Shown here piece by piece: positions 35,701-43,784 of a DNA stretch of 64,000 nt. Origin of the DNA: Streptomyces fumanus (GTDB taxonomy: Bacteria > Actinomycetota > Actinomycetes > Streptomycetales > Streptomycetaceae); assembly GCF_014655295.1 (NCBI RefSeq), contig NZ_BNBI01000017.1:1-64000 (forward strand). The letters are read 5' to 3'. The notes under the pieces are model-generated. The model had not been told where the DNA came from. It saw only the letters and a program-made list of their open reading frames with translations, and made no database searches. Made by a program: the position numbers and the translations under genes. The first letter of the stretch is position 1, and the number at the start of each line of letters is the position of its first letter.

Positions 35701-36084
35701 GAAGGCGTTGACCGAGACCAACAGGTTGCCGTTGCCGTAGTTCACCTGCGCGCCGACGGAGTCCGACAGCGGCGCCTTGTGGAACTCCGACCAGGGCACC
35801 TGGCCGATGCCCAGGCCCTGGAACGTGGACTGCAGGATGCCCGGCTGCACCAGCTCGCGGTCCTTGCCCGGCGTGCCGATCGGGGTGCTCTTGGGGGCCT
35901 TGGTCTGGCCCGTCGGGGACGCGGTGAGCTTCGGCGAGGTCGTCTCGCCGACGGGTGCGGCCGATGCCGTTGCCGGTATCAGGGCGACGAGCAGCGCCGT
36001 TCCGGCCGCCGCAGCGACTGCGGCGGCCGCGGCGGAGCGTTCGCCACGTCTGGTCCGCCGGTTTTCGGGCATGACAAAGTGCAC
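32749..36084 (-). CDS. Large secreted RHS/YD-repeat protein
   Basis: 1111 aa from GTG 36084, preceded by AAGGAGAG; the upstream in-frame ATG has no such site. Signal peptide: an Arg-rich start, then AAAAVAAAAGTALLVALIPA, cleaved near TASAAP. The body is a series of YD repeats (TYTYDALGRTDTVTDGRGVK, TYDKRDRLKTQTSDG and many more), which form a beta-cocoon. The core ends at YYDPQLGRFTQPDPSG and DPINHMDPSGLD. The variable tip of about 105 residues is Gly/Ala-rich and hydrophobic, with no nuclease or deaminase motif I can see. Neighbours: secreted protein upstream, tiny membrane protein downstream. Confidence 0.92.
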   Translation of the reverse strand: MHFVMPENRRTRRGERSAAAAAVAAAAGTALLVALIPATASAAPVGETTSPKLTASPTGQTKAPKSTPIGTPGKDRELVQPGILQSTFQGLGIGQVPWSEFHKAPLSDSVGAQVNYGNGNLLVSVNAFDIADAGPGLSLGHAYNGLNTSWKATTGSDYLIHEPNTTSVYVQGPSSTIAVFERDGSGFTPAPGYKQDLTESSDKKSFTLTSRKNGQKTTFTRSGTTGDARVSKVEDKNGNATTITYSGAFTSKVTSASGRTLAFTNDGEQITKVTDNTGRYVSYTWSGNDLKTFTDTEGKTTVFEYDTSHRMTKVTTPEGRETRFTWNTDLLASITRVVDKTAGTGATTAFRYILPQPGSEGEGVVRITDPRGKNTEKTVDARWRTTKTTDPLGRERSKTWGPDNNVTSAVDGMGVGSTPGNTVKFDYDDSFNPKSATQPTGAQSTAAWTQKSGGHYPETLTSASGNKVTNGYDTSGNMMSQTDTTTGSDGAKWTYDHNPKSGTMDCGGLPGQRCAATDPENHKTSFTYDSKGNLTKVDRPSAQEDITYTYDALGRTDTVTDGRGVKTVYTYDKRDRLKTQTSDGKVTTFVYDADGNIRTRTSPAGTSTYTYDEQSRERTRSLPAGGASSVTYDASGNVRTATDAGGTLTYDYNDANQLTTLTQPGGAKTTYDYDKNGDRTTTAYPGGTVQTTDYDKSSRAQKIEVKNGTTVLSTITYDYNKSGKDSDKIYKRTTDGAATAYTYDSKGRLTKAVETKNSTTTAGWAYCYDKAGNMTGRSTGTSLPACADAQSVREYNNAGELTSLGGNTAFSYDGDGNETSAASPTGTRTGGQWTPYTQLSQLTASGADSSYSYAGLDNNNRLTRGNSTFTNAAIGMTRENTTGFVREASGTLTAMTSGGASQYYLTDVQGSVIGLVDAGGKRTATYSYGPYGEARTASGTDQPYRYTGTYLDPSGLYKMGARYYDPQLGRFTQPDPSGKEANLYAYAAGDPINHMDPSGLDFLGLDKEGWGNALSVAGTVVGAAALFVPGGALVAGGMAAASTGLGVAGGILEGDSPGQIAATGILSAASGGVGVAMAAAKVTGTAAKMTDIGYEVGSYLGGAAIGDWDWT

Positions 36085-36267
36085 GAGGAACTCTCCTTGA
36101 GTCGATCGGGCTTCACGGGCCCATGGGTCGAGGAGCGGGACCCGGCGGGTGGCAGCCGGTGCGAGGCTGCCACCCGCACACATCCGGTGCGATGCGGGCA
36201 ACGGAAGGACACACAGGGGTCCCGCCGCACGAGACGGTGCGAGGCGGGCGCCCGCGCCGACGAGGCG

Positions 36268-36843
36268 TCAGCAGCGCTTGGACGACCTGGCGGAGTAGCC
36301 GCCCTGCTCATTGGCGATGGTCAGCGTGCCGTCGCCCGAGGTGCAGTCGCCGACCGAGTCGGCGCCGTTGCCCCAGAACTCCTGCTCCAGCGAGTCGTAC
36401 TCACGGCGTACGCCCTGCAGCGTGGAGCGGTCGTAGTTCCAGACGCCGACCTGAAGATCGAACTTGATCTTCTTGTCCAGGAACGACTTCCACACCCACA
36501 CATAGCCGTAGTTCTGGTTGCACTGCGGTGAGTAGAACTGCTTCACCGAAGCGATCGTCTCCGTGCCCCGGTAGGCATAGGAGGTGGTGCCGATCTGGTA
36601 GGCGTCGGAGCACACGCCGGCCGCCACCGCCCGTGCGGTCAGCGGGTTGCCCGCCTCGGACGGGACCGAGGAGGCAGGAGGCTGTGCGTCACCGGGTGCG
36701 GGACTCGGTCCCGTACCCGCGGACGCTGATCCCGCCCCGGCCAGCGTCAGGGCGAACGCCCCCGACGCGGCGGCCGCACAAGCAAGCGATCTGAGGCTCT
36801 TCCGGGCGCGCGAAACCCGCGCACCGCTGATGCGTCGCAGCAC
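36268..36843 (-). CDS. Secreted Cys-containing protein, DUF2690/YjfA-like
   Basis: 191 aa from GTG 36843 with GGGGGAAG upstream. A Tat/Sec-like signal (RARKSLRSLACAAAASGAFA) is followed by cleavage near SASAG. The mature part has VCSDAYQIGTTSYAYRGTET, VKQFYSPQCNQNYGYVWVWK and a C-terminal Cys pair. The order C...YRG...YSP-C-NWA-V resembles the DUF2690/YjfA secreted family. It lies 183 bp upstream of the RHS gene on the same strand and may share its regulation. TGTGACAGTTTGTGAC, a direct repeat, lies about 60 bases upstream and may be a regulator site. Confidence 0.7.
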   Translation of the reverse strand: MLRRISGARVSRARKSLRSLACAAAASGAFALTLAGAGSASAGTGPSPAPGDAQPPASSVPSEAGNPLTARAVAAGVCSDAYQIGTTSYAYRGTETIASVKQFYSPQCNQNYGYVWVWKSFLDKKIKFDLQVGVWNYDRSTLQGVRREYDSLEQEFWGNGADSVGDCTSGDGTLTIANEQGGYSARSSKRC

Positions 36844-37289
36844 GACTTCCCCCCAAGGAAGACAAACCCCGCAGACCCCAGCGGTCGCGAGGAAGTCACA
36901 AACTGTCACAGGAACCACACACAGCAGCCGCCTTGCCCTCAAAGATCAGTACCACACGGGCCGGAACAAGCCCCTCCGCATGCCTCTTTTCGGACCGGCC
37001 GGCGCCCCGGCGCCGGGACCCGCGTAGACACGCACCGGCCCCCATGACCAAAAAGCCGCATCGAAACGCGACCGGAAAACGTGCCTGCACCACCGATCGC
37101 GCACGTCTCGACGAACAACCGCACGATTCACGCCGGATTCAGACCATGATGAGACCCACCTTTTGCCCGCTATGGCATGTCCTTTGTCATCATGTGAGGT
37201 GCTTGTGCCGGTGGCAGAAATGGCGTCAGACATCAGTCACCACGGAAATCCCGTTGACAAGCCTTCTCCCCAGCCCGCGCCCCGTCCCC
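36844..37289. promoter_or_regulatory. Upstream region with direct repeat TGTGAC-N4-TGTGAC
   Basis: No gene is seen. On the minus strand TGTGACAGTTTGTGAC (36896-36911) is a direct repeat at 10-bp spacing, one DNA turn, suggesting a protein bound to one face. It lies about 55-70 bases before the secreted-protein gene. Confidence 0.4.
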
Positions 37290-37782
37290 TCAGCCGGTGC
37301 TGCGGAGGCAGGCCCGGCACTCGGCCTTCTCACGGCCGGAGACGGGCTGCGGAGTCTCGCCCTTGGCGTAGTCCTTCAAGCAAGCCGGGCAGGTGCCCGG
37401 ATACGCGGCGCCCACCGAGCCGCGCGGCAGCGGCACTGCCTTCCTCGCCGGCGCCTTCTTCGCCGCCGGCTTCCTCGCCGTCGGCCCGCCGCCCGCCTTC
37501 TTCTTCGCCGCCTGCGCCCGCTCGGCCGCTTTGCGCTGCGCCTTCGCGGTTCGGCGCCGAACGCGGCGAAAAGGACGCGGTGGAAGGTGTGCTGTCCGTA
37601 GAAGGCCAGCAGCGCCGGCAGCAGCGCTCGTCCGCGGCACCCGCCCGGACGGCCAAGAGGACATCACCGACGTTCCTGACGACGGCCATCAACGCGGCCA
37701 GAGCCCGCAGAGGCTCATCATCAGACAGCCCGACGCCCACGGCACCGCGCTGCAGGCCCACATCCGGACCACACGACGGCAT
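37290..37782 (-). pseudogene. Lys/Ala-rich basic protein with a zinc ribbon, two frameshifts
   Basis: Pieces in three frames read LRALAALMAVVRNVGDVLLA, then LLAFYGQHTFHRVLFAAFGA, then AKAQRKAAERAQAAKKKAGG. The last continues to a tail rich in PAAKKAP repeats and ends CPACLKDYAKGETPQP with CRACLRSTG. The last part has a CxxC...CxxC zinc site and a histone-like basic linker, suggesting nucleic-acid binding. Breaks lie near 37620 and 37555. Family not recognised. Confidence 0.45.
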
Positions 37783-38637
37783 TCGCCACCAGGGCCCCCA
37801 CCCGCTCCGGCAACCGGTGATCGCCGATCAAAGCCCAGCGGAGATCTATTCGCGCGGCCCGCGGCTTGACGTGACGGCAAGGCGTTGCACTTCGCCGAAT
37901 GCCCGTAGCGCCGGGCCGTTCGCCGGTTCGTGGGGGGGGGTCGGCCGCGGTCCGTCTGTCCGTCGAGCTGGTCAACACCGTGTACGCCGCGTGCTGGCAC
38001 ACCTCCAGGGAAGCCATAGCGCCGTAGCCCTGCTCGAGGAGTCGAACACGGGCTCGGTCCGTCGTTCTCCATCACCTTCCTGTGCTTCGCCGGCAAGGCC
38101 GTTCCCTCGCCAGCCGGTCCCCCAGCCGCTCGTCCTCGACCGGGTTATGGCCCGGCGTCTGCGGTCTCTGGCCCAAGCGGTCGGTCGGCAGACCGGCCAC
38201 GACCTGGACGGCTCAATGTCTGCCTCTCCCTCATGCAGGCGAGCGCCGACCAAGCAGCGGCAACGGGTACCTTGCCGCCCGACGCCTCGCCCGACCTTCT
38301 CGAACACGCCCTGTTCAGCTCGGATTGCGCAGGTCACTGGCGCAACCGGGCCCGATGCCAGGACTGGCGGTACGCGCTCACCAGCAGGGTGTCGTCACCG
38401 AGCTCGCCGAGCGGCACCCGCGCCAGCGGCGTACGCGAACCGCATGCCGCCGTGACACGGACCATCTGACGCCCGCGCGGCGACACAGGCGCACCAGCCT
38501 CACAGGAGCCGGCTGCGATGAGCGCCTTCTGCCTGCGGCCGTGCTGCCACTTCCTCCGCAAGGCGCGGTGCCTAAGGGGCCTCGGCCCGCGCCCGCTGTC
38601 ATCGCGTCCCCTGCGACAACGGGTTTACCGTGGGGCC
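37783..38637. other. 855 bp without a confident gene
   Basis: Several frames are open here but none has a ribosome site, a coherent domain or normal composition. One short piece (MQASADQAAATGTLPPDASP) looks protein-like. Probably decayed coding DNA. Confidence 0.4.
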
Positions 38638-38946
38638 GTGACCTGGAACGAGGACGACTACCTCTGCTACCTGCACTCCGAGCGGCGTGCATACGCATGG
38701 GTGATGCGGCATTACGGGGGGCTGTCGCCCGAAGAGGCGGGGAAAGCCGCGCTGGAGAACTACCCGTACGAACCGCCTGAAGCGCCGTTCCGCGGGCTGG
38801 TCTTTCACGACGAGGCGTGGCACTGGGCGATGCTGACGATCCACGGCCACCGGTACCCAGCGGAACATCCCGAGCTGGCCGATCCGCCCTATGCCTACCG
38901 GGCTCTTGATCAGCCGGTCAACGAGCGCCCGCAGCCACCCGGATGA
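38638..38946 (+). CDS. Small conserved-looking hypothetical protein, probably leaderless
   Basis: 102 aa from GTG 38638 (TWNEDDYLCYLHSERRAYAW). Trp/Tyr-rich and acidic, with EEAGKAALENYPYEPPEAPF and FHDEAWHWAMLTIHGHRYPA. TACCGT, a good -10, lies 7 bases before the GTG, typical of Streptomyces leaderless genes. Composition and codon use are normal, so I trust the frame. No family known to me. Confidence 0.55.
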   Translation: MTWNEDDYLCYLHSERRAYAWVMRHYGGLSPEEAGKAALENYPYEPPEAPFRGLVFHDEAWHWAMLTIHGHRYPAEHPELADPPYAYRALDQPVNERPQPPG

Positions 38947-39347
38947 CAACGGTGCCGCTACGGGTCCCCGGCAACAGGCGCGCCGGCCGCGGGGAGACAC
39001 AGGTCGGCAGCTCGGCGACCAGGCGCGGCCTGATGGGACCGGCCGCGAGTGGATGCTCTGGCTGGGCGGCCGGTCCGCGCGGGCTGTGCGGGCGGCTGCC
39101 GCGGAGAACAGCGCGCCGCCCTCCTCCCCCAACCGGCGGCCGGCCGTTCTCCTGCGGCGCCGAGGACGCCCTCGCACCGGAAGCGGGGCGAGGCCGGTGC
39201 CGCTCCTGTTGAACAGTTCCTGCGCGCCGTCGCGGAGGGCTTCGTCGGTGTCAGCGGGGAGCATGCCGGCGGGACCAGGGTCCTGCCGACGGGCTTCACA
39301 CCTCAGCAGATGCATTACTGTCGCCGGGGATCGGCTCGCCGACGTCT
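38947..39347. other. 400 bp without a confident gene
   Basis: Open frames on both strands here are rich in Arg/Pro/Ala and look like non-coding frames of high-GC DNA. Nothing else noted. Confidence 0.4.
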
Positions 39348-39929
39348 TTGAAACGTCTACTCTCTGCTGCGGCGGCGATGCCCCTGTCCCTGGCACTGCG
39401 CCTCTTCCCCGGCGCCGCTTCTGCCTCGGCCGGATCAGAGGACTCCACCGAAGCCGTTGAGTCGGTGGACTGCCCCGGCTACGTTTTCCAGCACTTCCCC
39501 CCAGGGCGCAAGCTGCTCCCGCAGAACATACGCGGCAACGCCGAGGGCTCCTTCGGCCCCTGTGTGACGACCTCCCCCGACCACGCCTTCGCCGAATACC
39601 TCGCTGCGAAGGCGAAGCTCTGCTGTCCTGCTCCGCCAGCCTGCCCGTCTTCGGTATTGCCGAGACCGCCCGCTGGAGCGACGCTTCCGGCGACCCCAGC
39701 GGGTCATCCCACTTCAGCGGCGGCATCTCCCTGGCCGAACGCCCAGCGGGAGAAGACGTCGTCGCCGTCATCGCCAGTCATCGCCACCATCGACTCCGGC
39801 GACTTCGCCGGCAGCCGGATGATCTTCGCCCTGCTCAATACGGACCTGGCGAAATGCCTGACGACCGGCATCGAACTGGTCGCCGGTCCCACCGACTTGA
39901 CCATCCTGTCGCTCTGGCTCACGCCCTGA
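39348..39929 (+). pseudogene. Secreted protein of unknown family, two compensating frameshifts
   Basis: TTG 39348 starts a signal peptide (LLSAAAAMPLSLALRLFPGA, cleavage near ASAS). The mature part has VDCPGYVFQHFPPGRKLLPQ and SPDHAFAEYLAA. The frame then shifts to LLSCSASLPVFGIAETARWS, SGSSHFSGGISLAERPAGED. Near 39775 it returns to IATIDSGDFAGSRMIFALLN and GPTDLTILSLWLTP. Both shifts together keep the ends in one frame. Family unknown; possibly two sequencing errors. Confidence 0.5.
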
Positions 39930-40190
39930 TTCCCGGCCGACGCTCACGTCTCCCGTCTGATCAGGAACCAGCATGATCATCCTGCTGACCCGAGCCCGCC
40001 GCGTCTTCGCAGGCGCCGGGCTCGTCGGCGACGCCCTCACCATCTGGCCCTGTGGTCACCGGACGTTCACTGGGGAGGGCGTCGGCCGGAAGGGTTGTAC
40101 GGGCAGAGGAGGCGATTCCGTAACCATCTGGCGTGCTTTTGATCATGCCGTTCCTCCCAGCGTCTGGCCTGATCCGCGAGGTGGAGCAGG

Positions 40191-40946
40191 ATGAGTGCCC
40201 CACCCGCCTGCGGCCCAGGATCGTCTCCTTCCCAGGCCCGACACTCAGAGGACCCACCCTTGCTCCACCGAACCGCGCACCTGGTACTGGTGCTGTCGGC
40301 ACTGGTGCTTTCAGCATGTGCCTCACATCAGGTCGCGCCACCGAACCAGCCCGCGCCGTCGAAGAGCGGCCCGCAGGCAGTACGCGATCGGCTGGCCGCG
40401 GCCGACGACGCTCCGTACTCGGCCGCGCTCACAGCCGTCACGCAGTCGGGAACCAGACGACTCCAGCTCATGGAGGGGCGCGTCAACCTCAACGCGCCTT
40501 TCACCGGACGTACGACAGACACGACCGAGGAGTACACCGAGGACGTCGTGTACACCCGGCGCACTGTGTACCGGCGGGCCAGCGGAACGCAGGGGATGTG
40601 GCAGGAGTTTCCCGCGTCGGCGGCAAAGGGAGGCATACCTACGGACCGGCTCCCGCAGTACGTGCGGCTCATGCTCGGTCACCGTGCCTCCGTGCACCGG
40701 AGAAGCGAGGCATGGGAGGTGTCGGCCCATCTCAACCCGAAGGACATCGAGTCGGTGGACAGGACCGTCGGACGCAACCTGCGCTCCGCGACCGCGATCG
40801 ACGCTGAGGCATGGATCAACGACGAGGGCCGGATCGTGCGCGTGCACCAGAAGATCCACTTCGCATCCGGCCCCGACATCGATGCGACGCTCACGCTCAC
40901 CGACTTCAAGAGCCCCATGCCGGTGAATGCCCCTACTGCGTCCTGA
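40191..40946 (+). CDS. Secreted lipoprotein
   Basis: 251 aa from ATG 40191, with GGTGGAGC seven bases upstream. A hydrophobic stretch ends in the lipobox LSALVLSAC (Cys near residue 43), so the protein should be lipid-anchored on the outer face of the membrane. The mature domain shows QLMEGRVNLNAPFTGRTTDT, YVRLMLGHRASVHRRSEAWE and DEGRIVRVHQKIHFASGPDI. This is a beta-rich pattern like LolA/LppX-type lipoproteins that hold lipids. The exact family is uncertain. Apparently intact. Confidence 0.75.
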   Translation: MSAPPACGPGSSPSQARHSEDPPLLHRTAHLVLVLSALVLSACASHQVAPPNQPAPSKSGPQAVRDRLAAADDAPYSAALTAVTQSGTRRLQLMEGRVNLNAPFTGRTTDTTEEYTEDVVYTRRTVYRRASGTQGMWQEFPASAAKGGIPTDRLPQYVRLMLGHRASVHRRSEAWEVSAHLNPKDIESVDRTVGRNLRSATAIDAEAWINDEGRIVRVHQKIHFASGPDIDATLTLTDFKSPMPVNAPTAS

Positions 40947-41377
40947 GCTTCAGCCGAGCCACTGCGCGGTCTGCTGCTCCGCGTAGCTGTGAACCGGAGC
41001 GGCAAGGCTGAACACCCGCCAGCAGAACCGGGCCAATCGCGGCGCGCAGTCACCACGGCAAGACAAAGCGAGCCGCGGTCACCCTGACCGTTCCCCGCAC
41101 GGAAACCAACGGAATCCAACGTCGGCGGGCGCAGTGGCAGGTCGGCCCGGTGGTTCATCGGCGTAGTGCGGCGTGCCGGGTATGCGTTCGGGGAACACGC
41201 CGACGACGCAGAACCAGGCTCCTTCGGACACCAGGTTGTCCTCGCACACGGCACGGTGAGGTGCGAAGCCGTGTCCGGCCGTTGTCTCCCCACGTGGACC
41301 CTCAACCGCAGGGTAAGCGTCGCCGAAGCTACGGAGGGCCCCTGGTCCCAAGACGCATCGGTCGTGCGCGAGGTCTC

Positions 41378-41395
41378 GCTTGGTCTAGACCAAGC
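41378..41395 (+). promoter_or_regulatory. DasR operator (dre) upstream of the LPMO gene
   Basis: GCTTGGTCTAGACCAAGC is an 18-bp perfect palindrome. Its core TGGTCTAGACCA equals the DasR responsive element consensus and the repeat known from Streptomyces chitinase promoters. It lies 118 bases before the LPMO start. DasR is released by glucosamine-6-phosphate, linking the gene to chitin supply. From 40947 to 41513 no gene is seen. Confidence 0.85.
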
Positions 41396-41513
41396 GGGGT
41401 ACTCTCTACCTCGCCACCATGAAACACCCCATGTGACATGGCGGCGCTGCTTGACATGCTCATGCCTTCTCGTCCTCGGACGGGCAGGCGCGAACCCCCA
41501 CACAGGAGTTGTC

Positions 41514-42029
41514 ATGAAGAGCAAGAGGATGCTGGCCATCGCCGTCGGCGCGGGGATCTCTCCGCTGCTGGCCGTGACCCTGCCGGCCAGTAACGCGAGC
41601 GCGCACGGCTACATCTCCACGCCCCCCAGTCGCCAGGCCCAGTGTGCCGCCGGAACGGTCTCCTGCGGTTCCATCAAGTACGAGCCGCAGAGCGTCGAGG
41701 GCCCCAAGGGTCTGATGAGCTGCAGCGGAGGCAACTCCGCCTTCGCCGAGCTCGACAACGACAGCAAGGGCTGGAAGGTCACCCCGGTCAGCCGGACCAC
41801 CAGCTTCAACTGGCGGCTGACAGCCCAGCACGCCACCTCCACCTGGCAGTACTACGCAGGTGGCCGGAAGATCGCGGAGTTCAATGACGGCGGCGCCCGG
41901 CCCGGGGCCACCGTCACCCACCAGGTCAACTTCGGCAGCCTGACCGGCAAGCAGAAGGTGCTGGCCGTGTGGAACATCGCCGACACCGCCAACGCCTTCT
42001 ACGCCTGCGTGGACGTGAACGTGAGCTGA
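41514..42029 (+). CDS. Lytic polysaccharide monooxygenase, AA10 family (chitin-binding)
   Basis: 171 aa from ATG 41514 with AGGAG before it. Signal peptide 1-30 (cut after ASNASA). The mature protein starts with His31 (HGYISTPPSRQAQC), the first ligand of the copper histidine brace. The second is His106 (RLTAQHATSTWQYY), and the axial aromatic is Phe162 (NAFYACVDV). AA10 enzymes cleave crystalline chitin or cellulose oxidatively. The DasR site upstream points to chitin. Full length as a single-domain enzyme; a terminator hairpin follows. Confidence 0.93.
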   Translation: MKSKRMLAIAVGAGISPLLAVTLPASNASAHGYISTPPSRQAQCAAGTVSCGSIKYEPQSVEGPKGLMSCSGGNSAFAELDNDSKGWKVTPVSRTTSFNWRLTAQHATSTWQYYAGGRKIAEFNDGGARPGATVTHQVNFGSLTGKQKVLAVWNIADTANAFYACVDVNVS

Positions 42030-42036
42030 CGCGGTG

Positions 42037-42066
42037 GCCCACCCGGTCCTGCCGGGCCGGGTGGGC
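42037..42066 (+). terminator. Hairpin after the LPMO gene
   Basis: GCCCACCCGG and CCGGGTGGGC pair perfectly around a 10-base loop, 8 bases after the stop codon. Confidence 0.75.
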
Positions 42067-42176
42067 GGCGGTGGCGGGCGCGCCCGTCACTCAGCGCACC
42101 CGGCACCGCGCCACCTTCCCCGGTGCGCCAGCGGCCGAGGGCCTTCGGACGACCGTACGGAAGGGTGGGTACGACG

Positions 42177-42706
42177 ATGGAAGGCACCGGCGAGCGACGC
42201 TCTCACCTCCCCCGGGAGACCGCCCCGGTGGCAACCGGGAACGACGGGCGGGTCACCCGGGCGGTCAGGTCACTGGCCGACAGGATCCAGTGGCGCGGTC
42301 CGGCGCTGCTCCGGGTGTCCGTGGGCGCGGTGTTCCTCTGGTTCGGCGTCCTGAAGTTCTTCCCCGCGACCAGCCCCGCCGAGGGGGTCGCCGTCCGGGG
42401 CGCGACGAAGCTCATGCTCGGGCTGCTGCCGCCGGACGTCACGCTATGGATGCTGGCCGCGGCCGAGACGGCCATCGGCCTCGGCCTCGGCCTCGTCACA
42501 CAGTCCTGCTGCGCGTGGCTCTGATCGGGTTCTTCGTCCACATGGCCGGCGTCTTCTCCACGCTCCTGCTGCTTCCCGGGGAGATGTGGCAAGGGGATGT
42601 GCCGGTCCCCACGCTGGAGGGCCAGTACATCATCAAGAACGTCGTCCTGGTGGCGGCCTGTCTCGTGGTGGCGGCCGACGAGTGGAGCCGGACGGTGCCG
42701 CCGTGA
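42177..42706 (+). pseudogene. DoxX-like membrane protein, one frameshift
   Basis: ATG 42177 begins MEGTGERRSHLPRETAPVAT, then RVSVGAVFLWFGVLKFFPAT (TM1 with the DoxX-type R-x-GxxF-FG-KF pattern). LWMLAAAETAIGLGLGLVT (TM2) follows. A shift near 42500 leads to LLRVALIGFFVHMAGVFSTL (TM3) and IIKNVVLVAACLVVAADEW (TM4). Repaired, it is about 176 aa with four spans. DoxX-type proteins act in membrane redox or sulfur metabolism, but most are uncharacterised. Confidence 0.6.
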
Positions 42707-42906
42707 GCCGTCCGGGGCACCGCAGCGCGGCCGCGCGCCCAGCCGCCGTCCGTACTGAACTCCCGCACCGGACCAGACCACCAGGTCCAGGCCACGGCGG
42801 TCACGCGGACCACGCCGTCAAGGCCGCCGCTGACCGCTGCCCCCGGCCGTTGTACCCCTTCCCCGACAGAGCGACCCACCGGTCGCCACATCGAAGACGA
42901 GGTCTC

Positions 42907-43680
42907 ATGAACCGACACGGAGCCAGCGCCGCCACGGCCACCGTGGTCCTGCTCACCACCGTCCTTGCCGCCGGTCCGGCGGCCGCAGCTCCCGCCGTCA
43001 CCGGGGACGCGGAAGCCCGCGTCGGCGTCGACCGGGCGACCGGGTCCGTCGTCTTCACCGCTGCCGAAGGGCAGGCCAACGACCTCCACGTGATCCCCAT
43101 GGACCACGGCGTCGGCACCCGGCAGATCGGCTTCCGCGACCAGGTCCCGCTCGCACCCGGTGATCACTGCGCATACCTCGAACCCGGAATCGACACCTTC
43201 GTCGTCTGCGAACTGCCCACCGGCAGCGGCCGGCCCGAGCGGATCGACGTCTTCCTCGGCGACGGCGACGACATGATCGTCACCAGCGACCCCGCTGTGG
43301 GCACGGTGCGGGGCGGCACAGGTGACGACACCCTGCACGCCCACACCGCACACACGGTGCGCGGCGACGCGGGGGACGACATGGTCATGGGCCGCGCGGT
43401 CCTGGACGGCGGCGACGGCGCGGACCACCTGATGGGCGACGACGGTGACCAGTGGATGACTGGCGGCCGGGGCGATGACTTGATCGAGGCGTACGGCGGC
43501 GAGGACAGGACGTACGGCGGCCCCGGCGACGACCACGCCCTCGGCGGCCCCGGCGACGACCTGCTTCTCGGCGGCCCCGGCGACGACACCCTCCACGGTG
43601 AGGAGGGTGACGACCTGATCGGCGGCGGTCCCGGGAAGGACACGGCCGAGGGCGGTCCGGGCCGCGACATCGTCCTCTGA
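42907..43680 (+). CDS. Secreted RTX calcium-binding repeat protein
   Basis: 257 aa from ATG 42907 (GAGG upstream). Signal peptide to about residue 28 (ATATVVLLTTVLAAGPAAAA). A short beta domain with two cysteines (GDHCAYLEPGIDTFVVCELP) is followed by nonapeptide repeats from about residue 118: LGDGDDMIV, GGTGDDTLHA, GGDGADHL, GGRGDDLIEAYGG, GGPGDDLLLGGPGDDTLHG, GEEGDDLIGGGPG. The GGxGxDxUx motif folds as a calcium-loaded beta roll. No enzyme domain is present. The tract ends the protein, and its last 20 bp are tandemly repeated beyond the stop. Confidence 0.9.
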   Translation: MNRHGASAATATVVLLTTVLAAGPAAAAPAVTGDAEARVGVDRATGSVVFTAAEGQANDLHVIPMDHGVGTRQIGFRDQVPLAPGDHCAYLEPGIDTFVVCELPTGSGRPERIDVFLGDGDDMIVTSDPAVGTVRGGTGDDTLHAHTAHTVRGDAGDDMVMGRAVLDGGDGADHLMGDDGDQWMTGGRGDDLIEAYGGEDRTYGGPGDDHALGGPGDDLLLGGPGDDTLHGEEGDDLIGGGPGKDTAEGGPGRDIVL

Positions 43681-43720
43681 CCCGCGACATCGTCCTCTGA
43701 CCCGCGACTGCGACCCTCGA
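43661..43720 (+). repeat. Tandem 20-bp repeat across the RTX gene stop
   Basis: Units at 43661-43680 and 43681-43700 differ only at the first base; a third degenerate unit lies at 43701-43720. The unit contains the gene's last codons and TGA (CGCGACATCGTCCTCTGA). A local duplication of the gene end, possibly from slippage in repeat-rich DNA. Confidence 0.85.
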
Positions 43721-43784
43721 CCCGCGACCCGGTCTCCGACCGGGCGGGGGCCGTCGCGGTGCGTCGTCCCGGCGGCTTCGCCGT

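Noticed and set aside
32452..36531. A 1359-residue open frame on the plus strand
   Set aside because: It is the antisense of the RHS gene. Its composition (long Gly/Val/Arg runs, no domains) is that of a non-coding frame in high-GC DNA, and it has no ribosome site.
43681..43740. The GACCCGCGAC repeats as a regulatory array or telomere-like repeat
   Set aside because: They are simple duplications of the RTX gene end with fast degeneration; no inverted structure.
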